In this document: piece by piece, positions 16,374-25,395 of the stretch | Numbering within the stretch: the stretch's first letter is position 1 | How the letters are laid out: every line of letters begins with the position of its first letter | Assembly (NCBI GenBank): GCA_947175055.1 | Contig: CAMWLJ010000018.1 | Coordinates: 1 to 43,771, forward strand | DNA length: 43,771 bases | DNA from: an uncultured Lachnospiraceae bacterium | GTDB lineage: Bacteria; Bacillota; Clostridia; Lachnospirales; Lachnospiraceae | Direction of reading: 5' to 3' | Position numbers and translations under genes: made by a program | Notes under the pieces: model-generated | The model's database searches: none | What the model was told of the DNA's origin: nothing | Seen by the model: only the letters and a program-made list of their open reading frames with translations

Positions 16374-17537
16374 TCATTTAACGACTCTCACTCTGAATAC
16401 ACCGTCTATAGACTGCAGTTTCTCTATAATCTGTGTCGAAGCCGGCGTCTCGATATCAAGCATCGTGTACGCGACCTCTCCTTTTGATTTGTTCATCATG
16501 TCAGAGATGTTAATGCCGATATCGCCAAAACACGCCGTGAATTTCGTGATCATGTTCGCCTTATTCTTATGGAAAATGGCTACACGCCCTGCCTGGGCAC
16601 AGATACCCATATCACACTTCGGATAATTGACGCTGTTGATGATATTTCCGTTTTCCAGGTAATTCTTCAATTCCTTTACCGCCATGACCGCACAATTATC
16701 TTCCGATTCTTCCGTGGAAGCGCCAAGATGAGGAATCACAATACATCCATCTTGTCCGGCTGTGACCGTGTTAGGGAAATCCGATACATATTTGCGGATC
16801 TTGCCGGCTTTAAGCCCGGCAAGTACTGCCTGCTCATCCACCAGAAGATCTCTCGCGAAATTGAGCAGGATCACGCCGTCTTTCATCTTATCAATGGCGG
16901 CCTGGCCGATCATACCCTTCGTGGAATCCAGCAGCGGTACGTGGATCGTGATATAGTCGCATTCCTCGTAGATCTCCTCCACATTCAGCACATGCTTTAC
17001 ATCACGGCTCAGATTCCATGCCGCATCTACAGAGACATAGGGATCGTAACCATACACTTCCATCCCCATATGCTTTGCCACATTGGCAACTCTGACACCG
17101 ATCGCGCCAAGGCCTACGATTCCCAGCTTCTTGCCTTCGAGTTCCGTTCCTGCGAAGTTTTTCTTGGCTTTCTCCGCATTCTTCCCGACATTCTCGTCAC
17201 TCTGGTTCTCTTTCACCCACTCAATGCCGCCCACAACATCACGTGAAGCAAGCAGCATACCGGCGATCACCAGTTCTTTGACACCGTTGGCATTGGCCCC
17301 TGGCGTATTGAAGACTACGATCCCCTGCTGCGCACATTTGTCCAGCGGAATATTATTGACCCCGGCACCGGCTCTTGCAATAGCAAGAAGGTTCTTTGGC
17401 AGTTCCATATCGTGCATGGCGGCGCTCCTCACCAAGATACCGTCAGCCTCCTGCATCTGCTCTGTCTTCTCATACAGATCCGTAAACTTATCCAGACCTA
17501 CTCCAGCGATCGGATTCAAACAATGATATTTAAACAT
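16374..17537 (-). CDS. serA: D-3-phosphoglycerate dehydrogenase (short, ACT-containing)
   Basis: 387 residues from ATG 17537 with AGAGGAAG five bases upstream. The substrate domain has ARAGAGVNNIP at about 55-64. The Rossmann motif GLGAIG lies at 142-147 with YDPYVS after it. Active-site Arg229 (NFARDLL) and His270 (IPHLGAS) are present, and an ACT domain covers about 317-387. The enzyme oxidises 3-phosphoglycerate to 3-phosphohydroxypyruvate, the first step of serine synthesis, and the ACT domain usually gives serine feedback. The usual LDVFExEP box with the catalytic glutamate is replaced by VSDFPNT (251-257), as in a distinct Firmicute clade. It follows serC with a 36-base gap, so the two form one transcript from the promoter at 18696-18724. 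Confidence 0.93.
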   Translation of the reverse strand: MFKYHCLNPIAGVGLDKFTDLYEKTEQMQEADGILVRSAAMHDMELPKNLLAIARAGAGVNNIPLDKCAQQGIVVFNTPGANANGVKELVIAGMLLASRDVVGGIEWVKENQSDENVGKNAEKAKKNFAGTELEGKKLGIVGLGAIGVRVANVAKHMGMEVYGYDPYVSVDAAWNLSRDVKHVLNVEEIYEECDYITIHVPLLDSTKGMIGQAAIDKMKDGVILLNFARDLLVDEQAVLAGLKAGKIRKYVSDFPNTVTAGQDGCIVIPHLGASTEESEDNCAVMAVKELKNYLENGNIINSVNYPKCDMGICAQAGRVAIFHKNKANMITKFTACFGDIGINISDMMNKSKGEVAYTMLDIETPASTQIIEKLQSIDGVFRVRVVK

Positions 17538-17573
17538 ACACACTTCCTCTTTTCTATATTGCCCTTTTCGCAC

Positions 17574-18653
17574 TTATGCTTCTTCTTCAAAGGCCTTCAT
17601 AAACGCTACCAGCTTCTCCACACCCTCGATCGGCATGGCATTATAGATGCTTGCCCGCATGCCGCCTACGCTCCGATGACCCTTCAGATTTACGAATCCT
17701 GCGGCGGATGCTTCTTTGATAAACTTCGCATCCAGTTCTTCACTGCCTGTCACAAAGGGGACATTCATAAGCGACCTGTCTTCTTTTCTCACCGTTCCCT
17801 TGAACAGACTGCTCTCATCAAGAAAATTATACAATATGGCGGCTTTCTTCTCATTCAGAGCTTTCATTGCTTCCAGGCCTCCGTTCTTAAGAAGCCATTT
17901 AAACACCTTGCCGCATATATAGATTCCGTAACAGGGCGGTGTGTTGTATAAAGAATCATTATCGGCGTGGATCTTATATTTCATCATTGTCGGCGTTCCC
18001 GGGAGTACATCATCTGTGAGAAGATCTTCTCGGATGATCACCACCTGTGTTCCCGCCGGGCCCACATTCTTCTGCACGCCGGCGTATACCATACCGTATG
18101 CAGAGATATCCATCGGTTCAGATAAAAAGCAGGAAGAAGCATCGGATACCAGGATCTTACCTTTCGTATCGGGCAATTTATGGAATTTCGTGCCATAGAT
18201 CGTATTGTTCTCGCAGATATAGACATAATCCATATCCTCCGTGATCGGCAGATCGGAACAATCGGGAATATAAGAAAAGGTCTTATCTGCCGAAGAGGCA
18301 AGTTCTACGGCCTCCCCATAGATCTTGGCTTCTGCAAACGCTTTCTTCGCCCATTGTCCGGTCAATATGTAGCCTGCTTTGCGGTTCTTCATCAAGTTCA
18401 TCGGTACGGAAGCAAATACCAGGCTGGCGCCGCCCTGTAGAAACAATACCTTATAATTCTCGGGAATCGCAAGCAGACTGCGCAGATCCGCCTCCGTTTC
18501 TTTGATGATCGTGTCATAGGCTTTGGAGCGATGGCTCATCTCCATAACCGACATACCAGTTCCCCTGTAGTCTAGCATCTCCTCCGCGGCTTCTTTCAGG
18601 ACTTCCTCCGGCAGCACTGCAGGACCTGCTGAAAAATTGTATACTCTGGCCAT
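17574..18653 (-). CDS. serC: Phosphoserine aminotransferase
   Basis: 359 residues from ATG 18653 with GAGGAGAG upstream. It starts MARVYNFSAGPAVLPEEVL, the class V aminotransferase SerC signature. It has the substrate and PLP pocket (LFLQGGASLVFASVPMN), the PLP lysine in YAGVQKNVGPAG, and the end VGGMRASIYNAMPIEGVEKL. It converts 3-phosphohydroxypyruvate plus glutamate to phosphoserine in the cytoplasm. It is the first gene of serC-serA. Length and motifs are normal. Confidence 0.97.
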   Translation of the reverse strand: MARVYNFSAGPAVLPEEVLKEAAEEMLDYRGTGMSVMEMSHRSKAYDTIIKETEADLRSLLAIPENYKVLFLQGGASLVFASVPMNLMKNRKAGYILTGQWAKKAFAEAKIYGEAVELASSADKTFSYIPDCSDLPITEDMDYVYICENNTIYGTKFHKLPDTKGKILVSDASSCFLSEPMDISAYGMVYAGVQKNVGPAGTQVVIIREDLLTDDVLPGTPTMMKYKIHADNDSLYNTPPCYGIYICGKVFKWLLKNGGLEAMKALNEKKAAILYNFLDESSLFKGTVRKEDRSLMNVPFVTGSEELDAKFIKEASAAGFVNLKGHRSVGGMRASIYNAMPIEGVEKLVAFMKAFEEEA

Positions 18654-18695
18654 TTTCTCTCCTCTCGCTTTCCTTACATAGTTGAAACAAACCCC

Positions 18696-18724
18696 ATTGT
18701 ACCCTCTCAAAACACTTTAGTCAA
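18696..18724 (-). promoter_or_regulatory. Sigma-70-type promoter of serC-serA
   Basis: On the minus strand TTGACT (18719-18724), a 17-bp spacer and TACAAT (18696-18701) lie about 43 bases upstream of serC, with A/T runs further upstream resembling an UP element. A second TTGAC occurs 12 bases upstream. A 14-base palindrome GACATG-AA-CATGTC (18780-18793) lies further upstream and could be an operator or part of the preceding gene's 3' end. Confidence 0.8.
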
Positions 18725-18799
18725 TTACTACGTCAAAATTTTTTCACCTGTGGAATTTTTTGAGTTTGCGGCCGGTCTGGACATGAACATGTCAGCACA

Positions 18800-20206
18800 C
18801 TAGTAAAACATTACGACCGGCGTTCCCACTTCTACACTGTCATACAATTCTACCATCACATCCCGCGGCGTATTGATGCAGCCATGGGAACCGTTCGTCT
18901 GGTAGATCGTTCCACCGTACTTGCTCCTCCAGGATGCGTCATGTATCCCGATCCCGCCTTTGACAGGCATCCAGAAATCAACCGGCGAAGCGTAGCCCGG
19001 ACCTCGCAGCACACGGTTCTTCTGTTTCAGATAGACATAATTGACACCGGAAGGCGTTCCCATCCTGCGGGAAGTATTGCCCGTCACAACAGGTGTCTTG
19101 AGCTTTAACATACCGTCCGCATAGTAGTACATCATCTGCTCCCCCATATCGACTTCCACATAAGTATCGCCAATATCGTCTTTTCCCTGTCTCCATGCTT
19201 TCTGTGTATATGCCGGTTCGTGGGTCTCTTTTCTGCCGCTTAAGAATGCATCGGTGAGATAGGATATCTCCGCCTTCTTATCCAGCTTATTGCCGTATAT
19301 GCCACCTTCAATGGTGACGATCTCTCCTCTTGTCGCTCTGAACCTCCTGCTGGCACCTACGGTATCATATTCCTTGGCCAGCGCATCGATAAATTCCTCC
19401 ACAGCGTTATCCCGCAGCTTCAGATTCCCTTGGTCATCCAACGCGAAGCTGCCGTCCTCCTGCAATTCGATCCAATCACAGACAACCGAAGCGTCCACGG
19501 GAATCTGTTCCTCACCCATCTGATAGATGATGCCACACTGTTGGAAAGCATTTACTTTGTCCCAAAGCTTCAAAGTGTCTTCCATCTGCATGGACAGTTC
19601 AAGATCGTGATAGCAGCCTTCTTCCTCTAAGTAAACCTCCGGCCGGGATTCTGCCACGGCACATAAGATCGCGGCTTCCGCCTCTGACAGAGACAAAACA
19701 TCCGTTCTTTCATTTAACAGTTCATATCCCTGTTTTGTTTTGATGATCGCTATCCTTCTCTCTTCTTCCGACTGCTCTCCTGCTTCCGAAAGAAAAGGAA
19801 TTTCGTTTAAAATATCTTTAAGCACCTGTCTGTCAAAGGTTACCACTGGCATAAGTTCTACATTCTCACTGTGGAACAGACTGTCGATCCAAACCCATGC
19901 GTTCTGCTGCTGCAGGTAGATCTCCAGTGCTCTCGCGAAATCATACCGATAGTCGATGTCCTCTGCGGATATCTGCCAGGTATTGCCATCCTTATCGTAG
20001 ATCACAATACCGTCATAGGAAAATCCTTTTGCCAGTTCTTCATTCACATCGTTAATGCTTCTCCCGGTACAATACACACCGTTGATCCATGTACCATATG
20101 CAAAAGCATTATGGTAGTAAATGGCCAGTCCGATATAAGTTCCCATCAGACTGACCAGAATAATGCACATAATAATCAATAAATGCTTTATGAATCTTTT
20201 CCCCAT
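18800..20206 (-). CDS. L,D-transpeptidase (YkuD) with N-terminal anchor
   Basis: 468 residues. An N-terminal membrane anchor lies at about 7-30. An extracellular region resembling the peptidoglycan-binding type 4 repeats of Firmicute L,D-transpeptidases covers about 35-320. The YkuD catalytic domain has His422 and the SHGCINTP motif with Cys443. The enzyme makes 3-3 crosslinks or attaches groups to the peptide stems outside the membrane. It lies 75 bases downstream of ilvB on the same strand with no clear terminator, so it may be transcribed with the branched-chain amino-acid genes. The SD is weak (GGAAA six bases before ATG 20206). Confidence 0.93.
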   Translation of the reverse strand: MGKRFIKHLLIIMCIILVSLMGTYIGLAIYYHNAFAYGTWINGVYCTGRSINDVNEELAKGFSYDGIVIYDKDGNTWQISAEDIDYRYDFARALEIYLQQQNAWVWIDSLFHSENVELMPVVTFDRQVLKDILNEIPFLSEAGEQSEEERRIAIIKTKQGYELLNERTDVLSLSEAEAAILCAVAESRPEVYLEEEGCYHDLELSMQMEDTLKLWDKVNAFQQCGIIYQMGEEQIPVDASVVCDWIELQEDGSFALDDQGNLKLRDNAVEEFIDALAKEYDTVGASRRFRATRGEIVTIEGGIYGNKLDKKAEISYLTDAFLSGRKETHEPAYTQKAWRQGKDDIGDTYVEVDMGEQMMYYYADGMLKLKTPVVTGNTSRRMGTPSGVNYVYLKQKNRVLRGPGYASPVDFWMPVKGGIGIHDASWRSKYGGTIYQTNGSHGCINTPRDVMVELYDSVEVGTPVVMFY

Positions 20207-20281
20207 AAGACGTTTCCAGTCACCTTAAATTCAGTTTATCTTCCGTTCTCTGTACCGGGACGTTTACCGGGCACTGATATC

Positions 20282-21964
20282 TTACGCTTTCTTCTGCTTC
20301 AGATCCAGTGCATCAAAAGCGTCCGTGATCGGAGCGCCTGCCGGTACCATCGGGAATACTTTGTCATCTTCCGGAATCAGGCATTCGATCAACACCGGTC
20401 CCTTCAAAGCGATCGCTTTCTCAATGGCAGGAGCGACCTCATCCATTTTCGTCACACGGATGGCTTCACAGCCCAATCCTTCCGCAACTTTACAGAAATC
20501 TACGCCGTCGTTCAACACGGTCTGAGAATATCTCTTGCCATAGAAAAGAGTCTGCCACTGTCTTACCATACCGAGTACATGATTGTTGATCACTATCTGG
20601 ATGATCGGAATATGGTAACGGCTTGCCGTCGCCAGTTCGTTCATATTCATTCTGAAACAGCCGTCACCCGCGATGTTAATACAGATTTTATCCGGACGCC
20701 CCATTTTTGCGCCCAGACACGCACCCAGACCGTATCCCATCGTGCCGAGACCGCCGGATGTCAGAAGCGTCCGCGGCATGGAATATTTGTAATACTGAGC
20801 CGCCCACATCTGATGCTGTCCAACATCCGTCGTGATCACTGCATCGCCGCCAGTGATTCTGTCAATTTCTTCTATAATGTACGGACAAGATAGTGCCGAA
20901 TGATCATAATTGAGTGGGAACTTTTCCTGCAGGTCAGCAATGTGCTGCATCCACGCCGTATGTTCCTGCTGTTCCAGCTCTTTATTGATCCTGTTGAGCA
21001 CTTCCTTTAGGTCGCCTACCAGAGAAACATCTGTCCTGATATTCTTATTGATCTCAGCAGCATCGATATCAATCTGCAGTACTTTCGCGTTCTGGGCAAA
21101 TTTCTGAGGATTTCCCACTACACGATCGGAAAATCTTGCGCCCAACGCGATCAGCACGTCGCATTCACTGACACCAAAGTTGGAGATCTTCGTGCCATGC
21201 ATTCCGATCATACCGGTATAGCGCGGATCGTGTCCGTCCATCACTCCTTTACCCATAAGAGTATCACAGACAGGCGTATCCATGATCTGCGCAAATTCTC
21301 TGACTTCCTTGTAGGCACCGGAGATCACTGCGCCGCCGCCCACATAGACAAAGGGCTTCTTCGCATTGCGCAGCAAAGACAACGCTTCCTGCAGCTCTTC
21401 CTCGGTATAGCAGGACAGCTGACTTGGCATTTGCGGCTCTTTTCTCTCATATGCACAGCTGTTAGAAGTCACATCCTTCGTGATATCTACCAGCACCGGA
21501 CCCGGCCGGCCACTTCCCGCAATAGCGAAAGCCCTGCGAAGCGTGTCAGCCAGGATCGTCACATCTTTTACGATATAATTATGCTTTGTGATCGGCATGG
21601 TGACACCGGCGATGTCTACCTCCTGAAAGGAATCCTTGCCAAGCGACGGAAGCACGACATTACAAGTAATTGCCACCATCGGTACTGAATCCATATAGGC
21701 AGTCGCGATACCGGTCACCAGATTCGTGGCTCCCGGGCCACTTGTTGCCAGACATACGCCCACCTTACCGGTCGCCCTGGCATATCCGTCTGCCGCATGT
21801 GCCGCCCCTTGCTCATGGGACGTAAGAATATGATTTATTTCATTACTATGTTGGTATAAAGCGTCATATACATTAAGAATCGTTCCTCCCGGATACCCAA
21901 ATACAGTATCTACTCCCTGCTCTTTCAGGCATTCCACAACGATTTCTGCTCCTGTCAATATCAT
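20282..21964 (-). CDS. ilvB: Acetolactate synthase, large (catalytic) subunit
   Basis: 560 residues from ATG 21964, preceded by GGAGG six bases upstream; the in-frame ATG at 21976 overlaps that SD. ThDP enzyme hallmarks are the catalytic Glu51 (SHEQGAAHAADG), the FAD/central domain, and the ThDP-binding GDG at 433-435 with the NELATASRY tail. It condenses two pyruvates, or pyruvate and 2-oxobutyrate, in valine, leucine and isoleucine synthesis. No small regulatory subunit (ilvN) or ilvC is next to it. It follows ilvD by 30 bases. The ribosome site is embedded in a 17-base box shared with leuB. Confidence 0.95.
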   Translation of the reverse strand: MILTGAEIVVECLKEQGVDTVFGYPGGTILNVYDALYQHSNEINHILTSHEQGAAHAADGYARATGKVGVCLATSGPGATNLVTGIATAYMDSVPMVAITCNVVLPSLGKDSFQEVDIAGVTMPITKHNYIVKDVTILADTLRRAFAIAGSGRPGPVLVDITKDVTSNSCAYERKEPQMPSQLSCYTEEELQEALSLLRNAKKPFVYVGGGAVISGAYKEVREFAQIMDTPVCDTLMGKGVMDGHDPRYTGMIGMHGTKISNFGVSECDVLIALGARFSDRVVGNPQKFAQNAKVLQIDIDAAEINKNIRTDVSLVGDLKEVLNRINKELEQQEHTAWMQHIADLQEKFPLNYDHSALSCPYIIEEIDRITGGDAVITTDVGQHQMWAAQYYKYSMPRTLLTSGGLGTMGYGLGACLGAKMGRPDKICINIAGDGCFRMNMNELATASRYHIPIIQIVINNHVLGMVRQWQTLFYGKRYSQTVLNDGVDFCKVAEGLGCEAIRVTKMDEVAPAIEKAIALKGPVLIECLIPEDDKVFPMVPAGAPITDAFDALDLKQKKA

Positions 21965-21994
21965 ATTATCCTCCATTCCGAAGCGTTATGCCGA

Positions 21995-23662
21995 TTATCT
22001 CGGAAGCTCTAAAATAGCGCCTCTGTTGCCACTGGTCACCAGTTCACGGTATCTTGCCAGATAACCGCTCGTAATCTTCGGTTCTCTTGGCTGCCATCTT
22101 TCTTTTCTGGCTGCCATCTCTTCCTCTGATACCTTGACATCCAGTTTCATATTCGGAATATCTATGCAGATGATATCCCCCTCCTCGATCAACGCGATCG
22201 GGCCGCCTACGGCTGCTTCCGGAGATACATGCCCGATAGATGCACCACGGGAAGCACCGGAAAATCTTCCATCTGTGATCAATGCAACACTGGAGCCCAA
22301 TCCCATACCGGCAATAGCCGACGTAGGATTTAACATTTCCCGCATACCGGGTCCTCCCTTTGGTCCTTCATATCGGATGACCACCACATCACCTGCTACG
22401 ATCTTACCGCTCTTGATCGCCGCGATCGCATCTTCTTCACATTCAAATACGCGTGCCGGCCCTTCATGGACCATCATTTCCTCCACCACGGCCGAGCGTT
22501 TCACCACACTGCCGTCCGGAGCCAGATTCCCCTTGAGCACTGCGAGGCCGCCGGTCCTGCTGTACGGATCATCCACTGTTCTGATGACCTCTGTATTCTT
22601 GTTGACTGCATCCTTAATATTCTCTCCCAGCGTATTGCCGGTCACTGTCATACAGTCCGTATGTAACAGACCGATATCTGCCAACTCTTTCATGACTGCA
22701 TAGACACCGCCCGCCTCATTCAAGTCTTCCATATAGGTAGGACCTGCCGGAGCAAGATGACATACATTCGGCGTTTTCTCACTGATCTCATTGGCAAAGG
22801 CAATATCAAAATCAAATCCGATCTCATGGGCGATCGCCGGAAGATGCAGCATGGAATTTGTCGAGCATCCGAGAGCCATGTCAACCGTCAATGCATTTAA
22901 GACAGCTTCCTTGGTCATGATATCTCTCGGGCGGATGTCTTTCTTCCACAACTCCATGACTGCCATGCCTGCATGTTTTGCCAGTTTGATCCTTTCCGAA
23001 TAGACTGCCGGGATCGTTCCGTTGCCGCGCAGGCCCATGCCCAAAACTTCTGTCAGGCAGTTCATGGAATTAGCGGTATACATCCCGGAACAGGAACCGC
23101 AGGTGGGGCAGGTCTTCTCTTCAAATTCCCGCAGCTCTTCATCACTCATGGTGCCTGCCGCATGGGAGCCCACTGCCTCAAACATGGAGGAAAGGCTTCT
23201 TTTCTGCCCTTTTACGTGTCCGGCCAACATGGGGCCGCCTGACACGAATACGGTGGGTACATTGATCCGCGCTGCCGCCATCAAAAGCCCCGGCACATTC
23301 TTATCACAGTTAGGCACCATCACCAGAGCGTCAAACTGGTGGGCCAGCGCCATACATTCCGTAGAGTCCGCGATCAGGTCTCTCGTTACCAGAGAATATT
23401 TCATGCCGATATGTCCCATGGCAATGCCGTCACACACCGCGATCGCCGGAAAGACTACCGGCACGCCGCCTGCCTGTGCCACACCAAGCTTCACGGCATC
23501 AACGATCTTATCCAGGTTCATATGCCCCGGAACGATCTCATTGTAGGAACTTACGATGCCGACCATCGGCTTTGTCATCTCTTCTTCCGTAAAGCCGAGT
23601 GCATTGAATAAACTTCTGTGAGGCGCCTGTTGAATACCGGCCTTAACATTATCACTTCTCAT
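21995..23662 (-). CDS. ilvD: Dihydroxy-acid dehydratase
   Basis: 555 residues from ATG 23662 with a strong AAAGGAG site. It has the family's iron-sulphur ligands in [10 protein letters not shown] and [19 protein letters not shown], plus the C-terminal [15 protein letters not shown] segment. It dehydrates 2,3-dihydroxy-isovalerate and 2,3-dihydroxy-3-methylvalerate to the 2-keto acids of valine and isoleucine, and is oxygen-sensitive in many anaerobes. It lies in the order leuB, GT-C-like gene, ilvD, ilvB, with 94 bases of upstream space that includes a TGTACA-AAA-TGTACA dyad. Length is normal. Confidence 0.97.
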   Translation of the reverse strand: MRSDNVKAGIQQAPHRSLFNALGFTEEEMTKPMVGIVSSYNEIVPGHMNLDKIVDAVKLGVAQAGGVPVVFPAIAVCDGIAMGHIGMKYSLVTRDLIADSTECMALAHQFDALVMVPNCDKNVPGLLMAAARINVPTVFVSGGPMLAGHVKGQKRSLSSMFEAVGSHAAGTMSDEELREFEEKTCPTCGSCSGMYTANSMNCLTEVLGMGLRGNGTIPAVYSERIKLAKHAGMAVMELWKKDIRPRDIMTKEAVLNALTVDMALGCSTNSMLHLPAIAHEIGFDFDIAFANEISEKTPNVCHLAPAGPTYMEDLNEAGGVYAVMKELADIGLLHTDCMTVTGNTLGENIKDAVNKNTEVIRTVDDPYSRTGGLAVLKGNLAPDGSVVKRSAVVEEMMVHEGPARVFECEEDAIAAIKSGKIVAGDVVVIRYEGPKGGPGMREMLNPTSAIAGMGLGSSVALITDGRFSGASRGASIGHVSPEAAVGGPIALIEEGDIICIDIPNMKLDVKVSEEEMAARKERWQPREPKITSGYLARYRELVTSGNRGAILELPR

Positions 23663-23741
23663 ATTCCTTCTCCTTTATCTTAAAATATAGTACTTCGTCA
23701 TCATCTTCTCCCGGAATGCACGGGCAATGCACACTCCTCGT

Positions 23742-23756
23742 TGTACAAAATGTACA
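23742..23756. promoter_or_regulatory. TGTACA-AAA-TGTACA dyad upstream of ilvD
   Basis: Two self-palindromic TGTACA words separated by AAA directly follow the stop codon of the GT-C-like gene and precede ilvD by 80 bases. It could be an operator or a small mRNA hairpin; no matching regulator is known to me. A direct repeat GTGCAT-n5-GTGCAT lies just downstream on the minus strand. Confidence 0.35.
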
Positions 23757-25388
23757 TTATTCATACAAGATAAATCTGTCATTTTCATAGACCGCTGACA
23801 AATCGGCTTCTTCCAGGAACCGCGTAAATTCCGTTTCTGACAAATACAGCTTCCATGCATCCCCTGTAGGATCAAAACCTGTGTCATTCATTTCTGCCCC
23901 AAGCAAAAGGTATTTATCGGCCAAGACGATATCTGCCTCCTTGGGTTGCTGCGTAATGCGTTCCGGTCCGATATCATTTAAGAATAACAGAAGATATTCC
24001 TGGTCACAATCCGTAACTGCTACCCGACCGACGTGTCTCCAGTCTATCTGCGAATAGGCATCCTCTATCGCAGCTTCCCTGTCGCTGTATTGGGCCATGT
24101 AAGAAGCGGAAAATAACAACGTCACACACAGTATACCACACAGAACAGATACTGTTCCGGGAAGATACTTCCACATACTCCGCCATCTGTCTGTCCGTCC
24201 GCCAAGCCCGTGCGGCAGGTATTCTGCCAGATATTTGACCAGCCATGCAGCGGCAAACGCCAATATGACGCCTGCAAAAGAAAAGACCCGGTAATAGGGC
24301 AGCGAACATTGTAGGAACAGCATAAACGGTATGCAGAGAAAACTTACTATGAGGAAGATCTCCATCATCCTTCCATGATCCTGCACTGTCTTCTCCGGCA
24401 TATATACACCATGCCTCAGATCACGCCAGAGCCGAAGCAGTAAAATCATCACACATAGAGCCGACAGCATCGCCAGTAGGACTGCACCGCCCATATAATA
24501 TTCATTCAGCATATTCCGTTGCCAGTCTATAAATTTATGCACAAAGCCTTCTCTGCCGACACTCTGTATATATGGTGTCGCCAACATATATTCTATGCCG
24601 GCTCCCAGCGCATCAAAGGGCGCCTGCAGCAGAACTGAGACATGTCCCATACCATAATGACTGCTTCCTTCCGTCTTCACGAGCAGATTGGAGCCGATCG
24701 CCAGCCAGACGATCCCATAGAGACCCAGGGTACAGACGGCGCTTGCCAAAGATGTAAGAATAAGCCGTACAAGGCTGCTATATTTCCTTAGGATAACCAG
24801 GATGACGCCGCCGGCCAGACAAACAGGCAGCACCGCGTACACACTGCTTGGTATGGCATATAGCATCAGGATAAGACTGCCTCCAAAAAGCAGATGATTC
24901 CTGAGCAGTGCCCGTTGCCCCGATATAATGTGGAATAACGCATGGACAGATAACAAATAACAAAATGCTACCAGGGCGTATCCCCGGCCCTGCACGGCCA
25001 ACTGATTTACGATTTTCATCCCAGCATAGATAAATACAGGAATAAGTGCTATCCCCCGACCAAAGCATTTCCTGCTGATCATAAAAAGCAGTACCAGACT
25101 CCCCAGCGAAGACAGATAAGATATTCCCCGCAGTGCAATGACCGGATTGCCAAAAAAGCCGAGAAATGCCGACAATACCGAATACCCGATATGATTATTC
25201 GGCAGGGGCCAGTGAATCGCTGCATAGACAGGCCCCCTGCTTATAAAGTAGTAATAAGTATACAGCTCATCATACCAGGGTGTCAGCGCAAACATCCGCC
25301 ATCCATAATAACATGCCATAAAGGCGAGAAACAGGATGAATCCCCACTTCTCTATATCAATTTTGTGTCGCTCACAGCATTGTTCCAT
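23757..25388 (-). CDS. GT-C fold glycosyltransferase-like membrane protein
   Basis: 543 residues from ATG 25388; a TTG at 25412 overlapping leuB is an alternative. About ten membrane helices cover the first 430 residues. The first outer loop holds the acidic pair in TPWYDELYTYYYFISRG, as in ArnT/PMT (GT39/GT83) type enzymes that use polyprenyl-phosphate sugars. NNHIGYSVLSAFLG and the RGYALVAFCYLLS helix also match that style. The C-terminal 110 residues are soluble and extracytoplasmic. The substrate is unknown, probably a wall or surface glycan. It starts 7 bases after the leuB stop and is followed by ilvD, an odd place for such a gene. Family assignment is by architecture only. Confidence 0.7.
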   Translation of the reverse strand: MEQCCERHKIDIEKWGFILFLAFMACYYGWRMFALTPWYDELYTYYYFISRGPVYAAIHWPLPNNHIGYSVLSAFLGFFGNPVIALRGISYLSSLGSLVLLFMISRKCFGRGIALIPVFIYAGMKIVNQLAVQGRGYALVAFCYLLSVHALFHIISGQRALLRNHLLFGGSLILMLYAIPSSVYAVLPVCLAGGVILVILRKYSSLVRLILTSLASAVCTLGLYGIVWLAIGSNLLVKTEGSSHYGMGHVSVLLQAPFDALGAGIEYMLATPYIQSVGREGFVHKFIDWQRNMLNEYYMGGAVLLAMLSALCVMILLLRLWRDLRHGVYMPEKTVQDHGRMMEIFLIVSFLCIPFMLFLQCSLPYYRVFSFAGVILAFAAAWLVKYLAEYLPHGLGGRTDRWRSMWKYLPGTVSVLCGILCVTLLFSASYMAQYSDREAAIEDAYSQIDWRHVGRVAVTDCDQEYLLLFLNDIGPERITQQPKEADIVLADKYLLLGAEMNDTGFDPTGDAWKLYLSETEFTRFLEEADLSAVYENDRFILYE

Positions 25389-25395
25389 AGCAACA

